This document shows, one piece after another, positions 1 through 5,548 of a stretch of DNA of 7,627 nt. The stretch spans positions 1 to 7,627 of the forward strand of contig DBCY01000202.1 in assembly GCA_002293295.1 (NCBI GenBank). The letters run 5' to 3'. The notes under the pieces were generated by a model. The model searched no databases. It was not told where the DNA came from and saw only the letters and a list, made by a program, of their open reading frames with translations. The number at the start of each line of letters is the position of its first letter. Position 1 is the stretch's first letter. Origin of the DNA: Ruminococcus sp. UBA946. GTDB taxonomy: Bacteria; Bacillota; Clostridia; Oscillospirales; Ruminococcaceae. The translations under genes were made by a program, and so were the position numbers.

Positions 1-71
1 TCTCTTAAGTTGTTACCATTGATTGAATAATAGTAGTTTAGAAAATAAAACACTCCTTTTTCAGTGAGAAT

Positions 72-260
72 TTAGCTTAGGTCAGTTGTCCCTCTAATAT
101 TTATTCTATGCCATAAAACATTGAAATTATTGTTCTGCACAACAACACTATGCAAGTTGGAATTTAATTTATTATGTTTAATATAATGGCGAAAATGTGA
201 AAATAAGTGCTTTACTGTAGTTATAGACGATTTTCCTAACAAAATGTTTTCATATCCCAT
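72..260 (-). CDS. Small hypothetical ORF, doubtful
   Basis: This 62-codon ORF starts with the ATG that immediately follows the TAA stop of the preceding minus-strand ORF (261-479) and is in the same reading frame. The pair could therefore be two stop-start coupled small genes, or one 136-codon frame broken by a single TAA. The product is basic and rich in His, Asn and Ser, with no membrane segment, signal peptide or motif I recognise. The DNA here is more AT-rich than the upstream ORF. It has no Shine-Dalgarno sequence of its own. I do not recognise a family. It may be a chance ORF in decayed accessory DNA. Confidence 0.2.
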   Translation of the reverse strand: MGYENILLGKSSITTVKHLFSHFRHYIKHNKLNSNLHSVVVQNNNFNVLWHRINIRGTTDLS

Positions 261-479
261 TTATATATCATGGATAATATCCTCGACAGCTTGTTCCTTG
301 ATTTCAATGTCGGCTATCACGGCTATCTTTGAGATTTCAAAAACCAAGTGTCCCGGCGTCGTAATGCTTTTATCTACTTCAAAGCTCCATTTCAATCCAT
401 CTGCTTCGGGCGCATTTATCGCGCCAAAGATATCGATAATTGGGACGGGTTCATTAAGATTGACTTTAAACTGGTCCAC
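261..479 (-). CDS. Hypothetical ORF, possibly a 5'-truncated gene
   Basis: This 72-codon ORF begins with GTG, and an in-frame TGA lies two codons upstream, so it cannot be extended. The product is acidic with alternating hydrophobic residues (for example around VFEISKIAVIADIEI), which looks like a real folded segment. I recognise no family. There is no convincing ribosome site before the GTG; the upstream bases are AT-rich. Its 5' end lies within about 35 bases of the point where recombinase similarity begins on the opposite strand (about 512). It may therefore be a gene whose start was lost in the same rearrangement that removed the recombinase N-terminus. It is read convergent to nothing and divergent from the recombinase remnant. 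Confidence 0.35.
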   Translation of the reverse strand: MDQFKVNLNEPVPIIDIFGAINAPEADGLKWSFEVDKSITTPGHLVFEISKIAVIADIEIKEQAVEDIIHDI

Positions 480-511
480 ATATCAAGACAAATTTTTTAA
501 ATTCTTAATGG

Positions 512-1221
512 ACTAACATCTGCGACAAGACCCATTACATCAGGGAGGACTTCTTGGAACAGGTTGTTTTGCAGGAAATACGCCGTCTGACGAAGTTTGC
601 GGGCAGATATGAGGATGAATTTGTTGAAATAGTAACGGGACACTCAAAGGAAGTTTCCGAGATTGACCGGAAGCTGAAGAAGCAGGAACTCAGCAAATTA
701 ACCGCACGTGATAAAGAACTGGATAAATTATTTGAGCGTACTTATGAGGACAACCTTTCAGGGAAGCTTTCCGATGAGCGGTACGCGAAGATGACAAGAA
801 ACTATGAGATTGAGCAGGGCGAGCTTTCCGTAAAAATCAAGGCTTTACGTACTGAACTTGAGAAATCCTCGGACAAGACCGTTACTGCCGATACATTTAT
901 CAATACCGTCCGCAAGTACACGAGGGCGAAAAAGCTTTCAGAACGTATGCTGAATGAACTGATTGAACGGATAGAGGTCTTTCACGCTGAAATCATAGAT
1001 GGTGTTAAGACTCAGAAGCTTATAATCCATTTCAACTGTATCGGCAGAATTGGTATTCCCGATGATATTCCCCTTGAACTACCCGAAATAACGCTGATAC
1101 TAATCCCCAATAAAAAACATTGAAAAAAATCTGCGTAAAAACCGTAAAGAATGGTTTATACTTGATTTTTTATATGTTTTCAATCGGTTATTAGTATGAA
1201 TACCCGCAAGGGCGTTTTTTT
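512..1221 (+). pseudogene. Large serine recombinase, C-terminal remnant (DUF4368-type)
   Basis: The open frame running from the stop at 506-508 to the TGA at 1121-1123 encodes only the C-terminal third of a large serine recombinase of the TnpX/TndX-like, DUF4368-containing kind. Recognisable parts are the end of the zinc-ribbon region (CDKTHYIRED, from about 521), a long charged coiled coil, and the tail blocks FINTVRKYTRAKKLSERML, LIERIEVFHAE and LIIHFNC. The N-terminal resolvase domain with its catalytic Ser, and most of the zinc ribbon, are absent from the window. A TTG at 554 could serve as a start, but nothing upstream looks like a ribosome site. The usual final motif appears after a gap, as MNTRKGVFF from 1196 in the same frame, separated from PEI (to 1090) by about 102 nt with several stops. 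I read this as a dead remnant of an integrative element. The family call is secure; the extension past 1123 is inference. Confidence 0.85.
1097..1197. repeat. Imperfect palindrome interrupting the recombinase tail
   Basis: The outer arms ATACTAAT (1097-1104) and ATTAGTAT (1190-1197) are perfect inverse complements. Pairing continues inward with mismatches: AAAACAT near 1113-1120 matches ATGTTTT near 1174-1180, an A-run and T-run pair next, and finally AAACC (1138-1142) pairs with GGTTT (1152-1156). The full span can fold into one long AT-rich hairpin of about 100 nt. It sits exactly where the reading frame leaves recombinase similarity and before it resumes. It could be a MITE-like insertion or a long palindromic terminator. 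I cannot define a target-site duplication, so the mobile-element reading is tentative. Confidence 0.5.
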
Positions 1222-1245
1222 CCTGCTCGGCATGAGAGGGGAGAT

Positions 1246-1290
1246 AAAAAATAATCTTACAGGACTTAATTTCTCAAATCCTATAAGATT
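1246..1290 (-). terminator. Rho-independent terminator of the tRNA-Arg gene
   Basis: Read on the minus strand, the 15-nt arm at 1276-1290 pairs with the arm at 1253-1267 (13 Watson-Crick pairs and 2 G-T pairs) across an 8-nt loop, and is followed directly by a T-tract (plus-strand A-run at 1246-1250). It begins 9 bases after the encoded CCA of the tRNA. This is the best-formed intrinsic terminator in the window in the flagellar direction. It would end transcription of the tRNA and of any flagellar readthrough. Confidence 0.85.
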
Positions 1291-1298
1291 AATCATAC

Positions 1299-1375
1299 TG
1301 GCACGCCTGACAGGAGTCGAACCTGCGGCCTACAGAGTCGGAGTCTGTCGCTCTATCCATCTGAGCTACAGGCGC
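1299..1375 (-). tRNA. tRNA-Arg (anticodon CCG)
   Basis: All four arms fold. The acceptor stem GCGCCTG/CAGGCGT closes with a G-T first pair. The D arm is GCTC/GAGC. The anticodon stem ACAGA/TCTGT encloses the loop CTCCGAC, with T33 and anticodon CCG (plus strand 1339-1341), which decodes the Arg codon CGG. The T arm GCAGG/CCTGT encloses TTCGACT. The discriminator is G, and CCA is encoded (1299-1301). The gene lies 44 bases downstream of the last flagellar gene on the same strand, with a hairpin (1382-1410) in between. No clear promoter of its own is visible in that gap, so it may depend at least partly on upstream transcription. The recombinase remnant lies just beyond its 3' end. Confidence 0.96.
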
Positions 1376-1381
1376 ATATGT

Positions 1382-1414
1382 AAATGCTCTTTTTGATGCA
1401 AAGAGCATTTTATT
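1382..1414. terminator. Hairpin between the last flagellar gene and tRNA-Arg
   Basis: An 11-bp perfect stem (AAATGCTCTTT at 1382-1392 with AAAGAGCATTT at 1400-1410) encloses a 7-nt loop. On the plus strand the stem is followed by TATT, and on the minus strand by A and CATATG, so the U-tract is short in both directions and partly inside the stem. It could act as a leaky bidirectional terminator, or as a 3'-end stabiliser of the flagellar transcript located 6 bases before the mature tRNA 5' end. Confidence 0.55.
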
Positions 1415-1419
1415 AAAAG

Positions 1420-1887
1420 TTAATTTGTCACATTGAGCTTTGAGCCTTTTGAAATATCTATGGCGGTATGGGACAAATATTCTGCAACCTTTTGAGGTTT
1501 AGACATGCCGCTCATCTCGCTCAGCAGTTCGTCCTGCATATTCTTAAATCTGTTGTAAGCCAGCTTGTCGTTATCCATAACCATTTTGTTGATTTTATTA
1601 TGCTCCCTTATTTTTTTTTGTAATTCAAGAAGCTCATTATTAAGCGAATCAATCTCTTCAAATTTAAACAAATCCCTTATCTGACTTTGCTTATCAATGG
1701 ACTGTTCGTTAATGAACCGCTTAATGTCGAGAGATATGCCGTCAACTATAGTAACTATTTTCTGCCTCTGCTCAATAAGCTCGCCTACGCCGTCAATATC
1801 CTCGTATAACATCTGAGAGGTAATCTCATTGAAGTGTTCAAGCTGATTAATCTTTTTATCAATTAAATCAATAAGTATTTTATCCAT
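1420..1887 (-). CDS. Putative FlgN/FliT-like coiled-coil flagellar chaperone
   Basis: This is a 155-aa protein, almost entirely helical and charged, with heptad-like stretches at about residues 5-40, 75-100 and 105-130. It has no signal peptide or membrane segment and no cysteine. Its size, fold type and position just after fliS fit the small cytoplasmic export chaperones (FlgN for the hook-associated proteins, FliT for FliD) that bind late flagellar substrates and bring them to the type III export gate. Sequence similarity to a named family is not evident by eye, so the role is inferred from context. The ATG at 1885-1887 is preceded by GGAG at a good distance (6 nt). It lies 89 bases after fliS, with a strong hairpin in that gap. 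It is the last flagellar gene before the tRNA. Confidence 0.6.
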   Translation of the reverse strand: MDKILIDLIDKKINQLEHFNEITSQMLYEDIDGVGELIEQRQKIVTIVDGISLDIKRFINEQSIDKQSQIRDLFKFEEIDSLNNELLELQKKIREHNKINKMVMDNDKLAYNRFKNMQDELLSEMSGMSKPQKVAEYLSHTAIDISKGSKLNVTN

Positions 1888-1933
1888 ATAAGACTCCGTT
1901 CAGCCGCTGACGGCAATTTGAAATTAACTTATT

Positions 1934-1965
1934 CCGGCTTGAATATTTTTCAAGCCGGCTTTTTT
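1934..1965 (+). terminator. Strong hairpin with U-tract in the plus orientation
   Basis: CCGGCTTGAA (1934-1943) pairs perfectly with TTCAAGCCGG (1949-1958) across a 5-nt loop and is followed on the plus strand by CTTTTTT (1959-1965). This is a textbook intrinsic terminator for plus-strand transcription, although no plus-strand gene ends here. In the flagellar (minus) direction the stem is followed by AATAAGTT, not a U-run, so it should not stop the operon efficiently. It may block antisense transcription into fliS, or act as a processing or stabilising hairpin between fliS and the next gene. Confidence 0.6.
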
Positions 1966-1976
1966 GAACCGAACGG

Positions 1977-2342
1977 TTATGCGCTTTTACTTGCTTCGGC
2001 AAAAGCGTCCCGAAGCTCTGTAAAGAGCGGTAGCAAATCCTTCAATACCTGGGAGTCTTTCCTTATATTCGCTTCGGTAAGACGGTCGGAAAAGTAATCG
2101 TAAAGCGAAGCTAAGTTTCCAGTTATTTCATAATTTACCTTAAGACTTGAAGTGAAAGCGTCGACTATATCCTTAACGCGCCGTATGGAATTGTGGGCCC
2201 TTACAATATTATTATCCTCAATGAATATTATTGCTTTATTAATCTCAATAATAGCCTTATCATAAAGAGCCAGCAGCAATTCTGAAGGGGTCATGGTAGT
2301 GACGGACTGCTGCATAAACTTCTGGTAAGGATTCTGCATCAT
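1977..2342 (-). CDS. fliS: FliS, flagellin export chaperone
   Basis: FliS is a small four-helix cytoplasmic protein that binds the C-terminus of unpolymerised flagellin and hands it to the flagellar type III export apparatus. In Bacillus-type systems it also contacts FliW and flagellin in the homeostasis loop. The 121-aa product matches in length and in the characteristic N-terminus (NPYQKFMQQSVTTMTPSELLLALYDKAI, about residues 4-31), followed by helices including AHNSIRRVKDIVDAF and LASLYDYFSDRLTEANI. I place the start at the ATG at 2340-2342. It has AGAGGA upstream at 9 nt, whereas the in-frame TTG at 2346-2348 lies too close to that ribosome site. The gene lies 81 bases after fliD with a hairpin in the gap, and should be in the same transcript. 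Confidence 0.95.
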   Translation of the reverse strand: MMQNPYQKFMQQSVTTMTPSELLLALYDKAIIEINKAIIFIEDNNIVRAHNSIRRVKDIVDAFTSSLKVNYEITGNLASLYDYFSDRLTEANIRKDSQVLKDLLPLFTELRDAFAEASKSA

Positions 2343-2375
2343 AAACAATCATCCTCTGCATATTATAATGGTTAT

Positions 2376-2403
2376 CCGGCAATATAAAGCCAGCGGTTGC
2401 CGG
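2376..2403 (-). other. Intergenic hairpin between fliD and fliS
   Basis: CCGGCAA (2376-2382) and TTGCCGG (2397-2403) form a perfect 7-bp GC-rich stem with a 14-nt loop. No U-tract follows in either direction, so it does not look like an intrinsic terminator. In the transcript it would lie about 20 bases downstream of the fliD stop and about 34 bases before the fliS start. It could mark an RNA cleavage or stabilisation site that sets different levels of cap protein and chaperone. Confidence 0.45.
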
Positions 2404-2423
2404 TGCGGTTACAGACACTAAAA

Positions 2424-4808
2424 TTAATAGTCAGTCATAAACATAGCCGCCTGGGAGTTCATAGCGTTAATATACTTTTCAAGCGCGGTAAATGTTCTCC
2501 AGTGACGGTCAAGTTCGGCTTCATATTTTTGTTTAAGGGAATCGACAAGCTTTTGCATTGAAGTTATTTCAGTATAAAGAGCATTTTTCTTATCGGTTCT
2601 TGTTCCTTCGCGGCCGGCTACTGCGGTAAGGTATCCTACGCCGGAAGAACCGTTCGCGCCGCTTGTTGCGATTGCCCTGCTAATGGCGTTGTCTACTTTA
2701 TAAGCCATGCCCGTGGACGGGTTGGTGAAAAATTCAATGGCTTTATCACTGTGATTGTTCAAAAATTCATCCAGTTTATCCTCGTCAATAGAAAGCTTTC
2801 CGTTATCAGTCCACTTAGTTGATTTTATGCCCATATCGGCAAGTGTAGCGCCTCCGACAGCCGAACCCATTGCGCTTAACAGTGAATTGTAGATGTTGCT
2901 TAAATAGCCGTCCTGATACAAAAGCCCCTGTTTTGCCTTTTCATTCCATTTGTCAATATCATCCTGGTCCATTTCCTCTTCCTGTTCTTCGGTAAGAGGG
3001 TCGAAATAAGAACCCTGGTCCTTAGGACGGGCGGTTGACATTTCTTTATAGATACCGTCAATCAAAGTATTATAATCATTGATAAAGTTTACTATCAAAT
3101 CCTTAATGGGAGCCGTATCCTTTTTAGTTTCGACCGTGACATATTCGTCTTCGCTTGCGGCGTCAAATTCCTTAAGTCCGGCAACGTTTATAGTAGTACC
3201 GTCAAAAGTATACGAATTAGTTGCGTTCGTATAGGTTACCTCATCGCCGTTTTCATCAAGAAGGGTGATGGTGCTGTCCTTGCCTTCAACCCTTGACGGG
3301 TCCTCTCCGAACAGAACATTATAAATATTTCCGTCGGTATTTTCTGTTACGGTAGATGTGCTGTTAATAACGGCGACGTATTTTTCGGTTTCGGAGCTGC
3401 CGCTTTCATATCTTTGCCATGCCTTCACTTCCTGAGTATCGGGGAAAGAACTGCCTTCAACAAGGGTATTTCCCGCTTCCAGGGACTGATTGGCGCCTGT
3501 GTCCTGCGTTTCAAGCTTAAATGACTGGTTAAACGTGCTGTAAGACATTGTAACGCCCAGACCGGCATTATTCACGGTATTAAGCATTTCCTGAATAGTT
3601 GTGGAATCGGTGAAGGAGAAAGTTTTTCCCGCAATCTCCATATCATAATAATTAACGGTTTTAGTTTCGGGTACGGCAACATTGCCCTTAAAATCAGGGT
3701 CGGTGATTAAAGTGCCGGAGTTATCCTCCTTAACGTCAAAATAACCCTTATCCTCATCGAACAGGTAATTGTCAAGAGTGTAGGTCGTAGTGACGGTACG
3801 GGATGCCTGAAGCCCGGTGGCAAAGGCTATAGAGCCTAAAGTGGCGTCGGTATTGACTTTACTGAACGCATCGTTATTAAGACCGACATAAGTATTGTTT
3901 TTTATACTGAAAGTATGGGTGATGCCGCTTCCTGTATTGTCGGCATATGTCATTTTACCGTTTTCGTCGACTTCGAAATATTTATCGGTAGTAGAGTTAA
4001 AGCCTGCGTTCAAAGCGTCTTCAAAGCTTGCAATCGCTTCGCCTTTGCTCTTTCCGCTGAAAGTAATATTTTTTGAAGTGCCGTTTAACGTAACGTTCAA
4101 AGTCAGGGATTTGCCGTTTGTATATTCATCTTCGGCAGTCTGTAACGCTTTTTGCGCATCCAGATAGTTTTTCTCGACAGTAGTGAATTTTTCCTTTGCC
4201 TCTTCAACTGCGGTTAAATGCGCTTCACGGTCTTCATCAGAAAGAGCAGCAAGCTGGTCTTCATCATAAAGCTGAGACAGGGCTTCATATTCCTCGCCCG
4301 CAGCCTGGAGGTCTGTCTCCGCCGTGCTGAAAGCATCAAGAGCCGAGGTATAATTATCATCAATTTTATCGAAGTTATCGAAATTTATTTTTATACAGTT
4401 CTCAATAAGACCCGCGTCGCCCGTTATACTTGCTTTTGTTGCCGCGGAAGAGCCTGTTATAGTATAAATCGCTTCTTTGGCGGTAGACGAAGCGGTTGCC
4501 GTTACCTTGCTGTCAGAGGCTGTCGCAAGATATTTTGACATACTTGAATACGCTTTAACGGAACTTGACGAAGTCAGCGAAAGGTATTTATCCTGAAAAG
4601 ACGAAAGTGCGGAAATCTGTTTACGGTAGGCTTCCTGTCTCCACTGAAGAGTCTGAAGCTTCTGTGCTTTTCTGTTATACCTTTGTCTGGCTGCCATAGC
4701 CATAGCCTTAACCATGTTTTCGGTATCGGTCAGACCGGAAGCGAGTCCCGGCATTCTGGTTAAATTTGAAAGCAAATTCGCACTCGAAGAAGAACCTGTT
4801 GCTGCCAT
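2424..4808 (-). CDS. fliD: FliD, flagellar filament cap (hook-associated protein 2)
   Basis: FliD forms the oligomeric cap at the tip of the filament and guides insertion of exported flagellin. The N-terminal block (LTRMPGLASGLTDTENMVKAMAMAARQRYNRK, residues about 16-47, then LQTLQWRQEAYRKQISAL) and the C-terminal block (LKQKYEAELDRHWRTFTALEKYINAMNSQAAMF) are the conserved terminal helices of FliD. The middle is long and beta-rich, rich in Thr, Asn, Asp and Gly, as expected for surface domains. At 794 aa it is well above the roughly 450-550 aa of common FliD proteins. Part of the excess is an acidic, Ala/Glu-rich helical stretch at about residues 152-230. The ATG at 4806-4808 has AAGGAG 8 nt upstream. 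The longer GTG frame at 4815 would place the start on that ribosome site and is rejected. It follows csrA by 22 bases. Confidence 0.95.
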   Translation of the reverse strand: MAATGSSSSANLLSNLTRMPGLASGLTDTENMVKAMAMAARQRYNRKAQKLQTLQWRQEAYRKQISALSSFQDKYLSLTSSSSVKAYSSMSKYLATASDSKVTATASSTAKEAIYTITGSSAATKASITGDAGLIENCIKINFDNFDKIDDNYTSALDAFSTAETDLQAAGEEYEALSQLYDEDQLAALSDEDREAHLTAVEEAKEKFTTVEKNYLDAQKALQTAEDEYTNGKSLTLNVTLNGTSKNITFSGKSKGEAIASFEDALNAGFNSTTDKYFEVDENGKMTYADNTGSGITHTFSIKNNTYVGLNNDAFSKVNTDATLGSIAFATGLQASRTVTTTYTLDNYLFDEDKGYFDVKEDNSGTLITDPDFKGNVAVPETKTVNYYDMEIAGKTFSFTDSTTIQEMLNTVNNAGLGVTMSYSTFNQSFKLETQDTGANQSLEAGNTLVEGSSFPDTQEVKAWQRYESGSSETEKYVAVINSTSTVTENTDGNIYNVLFGEDPSRVEGKDSTITLLDENGDEVTYTNATNSYTFDGTTINVAGLKEFDAASEDEYVTVETKKDTAPIKDLIVNFINDYNTLIDGIYKEMSTARPKDQGSYFDPLTEEQEEEMDQDDIDKWNEKAKQGLLYQDGYLSNIYNSLLSAMGSAVGGATLADMGIKSTKWTDNGKLSIDEDKLDEFLNNHSDKAIEFFTNPSTGMAYKVDNAISRAIATSGANGSSGVGYLTAVAGREGTRTDKKNALYTEITSMQKLVDSLKQKYEAELDRHWRTFTALEKYINAMNSQAAMFMTDY

Positions 4809-4830
4809 ACATAACACTCCTTTTATAATG

Positions 4831-5079
4831 TTAATCGTTGTTTATATTCTTATTCTTGCGGGCATTGATAAAGCTGCTGATTAATTCTGATTTAGGCTTA
4901 TTGACAGCCGCCTGTATATTAAACCTTTCGGTATCGTACAGCTCGTTTCTGATAATTTTAATATCAGCTGGCGCGTCTATTCCGATTTTTACCCTGTCTT
5001 TTGATATATCGATAACTGTAATCTTTATATTATCGCTTACGATAAAACCCTCGTCTTTTTTTCTTGTAAGAACCAGCAT
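4831..5079 (-). CDS. csrA: CsrA, carbon storage / flagellin translational regulator
   Basis: CsrA is a homodimeric RNA-binding protein that recognises GGA in hairpin loops and usually blocks translation by covering ribosome sites. In Gram-positive flagellar systems its target is the flagellin mRNA, and FliW antagonises it. The 82-aa product begins MLVLTRKKDEGF, with the RNA-contact residues L4 and R6 present, has GIDAPADI at 33-40 and R44, and carries an N-x-x-A-A segment (54-58) followed by a C-terminal tail of about 24 residues. That tail resembles the region used for FliW binding in the Bacillus group. The start ATG is one base after the fliW stop. Its strong ribosome site AAGGAGGA is formed by the last codons of fliW, so translation is probably coupled. 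No flagellin gene is in the window. Confidence 0.96.
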   Translation of the reverse strand: MLVLTRKKDEGFIVSDNIKITVIDISKDRVKIGIDAPADIKIIRNELYDTERFNIQAAVNKPKSELISSFINARKNKNINND

Positions 5080-5080
5080 A

Positions 5081-5515
5081 TTATGATTCCTCCTTCAGAA
5101 AAACAGGATGCTTCAGAGGATAATTCTCATTGGCAATAAACTGAACAGCTTTATTGTTTGAAAAATTTATAATGACAGGGCTTTTTAAGTTTACGGTGGA
5201 ATCCTTATATTCTTCAGGGATAACCGCTATGGAAAGATACATGATTTCATCATTTTCGGCATAGTTTATAATCTCAGCCGCTTCCTTATCCAGAATAACG
5301 GAATAATCAGGGACAAATTCAAAAGGATTAAATACGATAAAGCAAAGGTCGGGATTGGTAACGGACTGCAGCCACATAGGGTAGACATCGTCCCCTAAAG
5401 GGGAAAGAAGAACAAATTCACGATTGTCCTCAAAAGCAAAAATACCGGCAGGGAAATCAATCACCTGGTTTTCTGATATTTCAACTTCACTGAAATCTCT
5501 TGTTATAATAATCAT
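5081..5515 (-). CDS. fliW: FliW, flagellar assembly factor and CsrA antagonist
   Basis: FliW is a small beta-barrel protein that binds either flagellin or CsrA. When flagellin is exported, freed FliW inactivates CsrA and flagellin translation resumes. The 144-aa product has the expected length and blocks: an N-terminal strand, then FPAGIFAFEDNREFVLLSP (about 21-39), MWLQSVTNPDLCFIVFNPFEFVPDY (about 47-71), and YLSIAVIPEE with SPVIINFSNNKAVQFI (about 112-127) near the C-terminus. The ATG at 5513-5515 has AGGA at a somewhat long 10-nt spacing, and that AGGA lies in a small hairpin (separate entry). The 3' end carries the csrA ribosome site. It follows the DUF6470 gene by 33 bases, so a single transcript is likely. 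Confidence 0.95.
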   Translation of the reverse strand: MIIITRDFSEVEISENQVIDFPAGIFAFEDNREFVLLSPLGDDVYPMWLQSVTNPDLCFIVFNPFEFVPDYSVILDKEAAEIINYAENDEIMYLSIAVIPEEYKDSTVNLKSPVIINFSNNKAVQFIANENYPLKHPVFLKEES

Positions 5516-5533
5516 ACTGAAAACATCCTTTTC
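5513..5533 (-). promoter_or_regulatory. fliW ribosome site inside a CsrA-like hairpin (predicted)
   Basis: On the minus strand GAAAAGGATGTTTTC (5533 down to 5519) folds as a 5-bp stem GAAAA/TTTTC with loop GGATG. The loop holds the only Shine-Dalgarno candidate for the fliW ATG at 5515-5513. The segment AAGGATGT matches the 3' part of the published CsrA SELEX consensus (RUACARGGAUGU), and the GGA in the loop is the arrangement CsrA prefers. The fold and motif are seen directly. Binding by CsrA, and repression of fliW and of the coupled csrA, are inference. Confidence 0.5.
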
Positions 5534-5548
5534 TGCCCGGTGTTAATT

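Noticed and set aside
1202..1221. Possible terminator on the plus strand (CCC-GCAA-GGG then T-run)
   Set aside because: The stem is only 3 bp, and the sequence is better explained as codons for the NTRKGVFF motif of the recombinase tail.
1196..1396. Plus-strand ORF of 66 codons starting MNTRKGVFF
   Set aside because: Its first residues look like the displaced end of the recombinase, and the rest runs antisense through the terminator and the tRNA. It is not an independent gene.
1376..1445. Dedicated promoter for tRNA-Arg
   Set aside because: TAAAAT and GTGACA-like elements exist but with a 13-nt spacer, and the strong hairpin occupies the needed position. Not supportable.
2337..2348. fliS start at TTG (2346-2348)
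   Set aside because: It leaves only about 4 nt after GAGG. The ATG at 2340-2342 has proper spacing.
2362..2380. TATAAT at 2367-2362 and GCCGGATAA as sigma-A or sigma-28 promoter for fliS
   Set aside because: No acceptable -35 sequence lies at 16-18 nt from TATAAT, and the sigma-28-like box has an extra base and no partner TAAA at the right distance.
3895..4538. Plus-strand ORFs within fliD (also those opposite csrA, DUF6470 and flgL)
   Set aside because: They lie antisense to well-recognised genes, have no ribosome sites and no family-like sequence. They are shadows.
4806..4817. fliD start at the upstream GTG (4815-4817)
   Set aside because: The GTG overlaps the ribosome site AAGGAG. The ATG at 4806-4808 has correct spacing and gives the normal FliD N-terminus.
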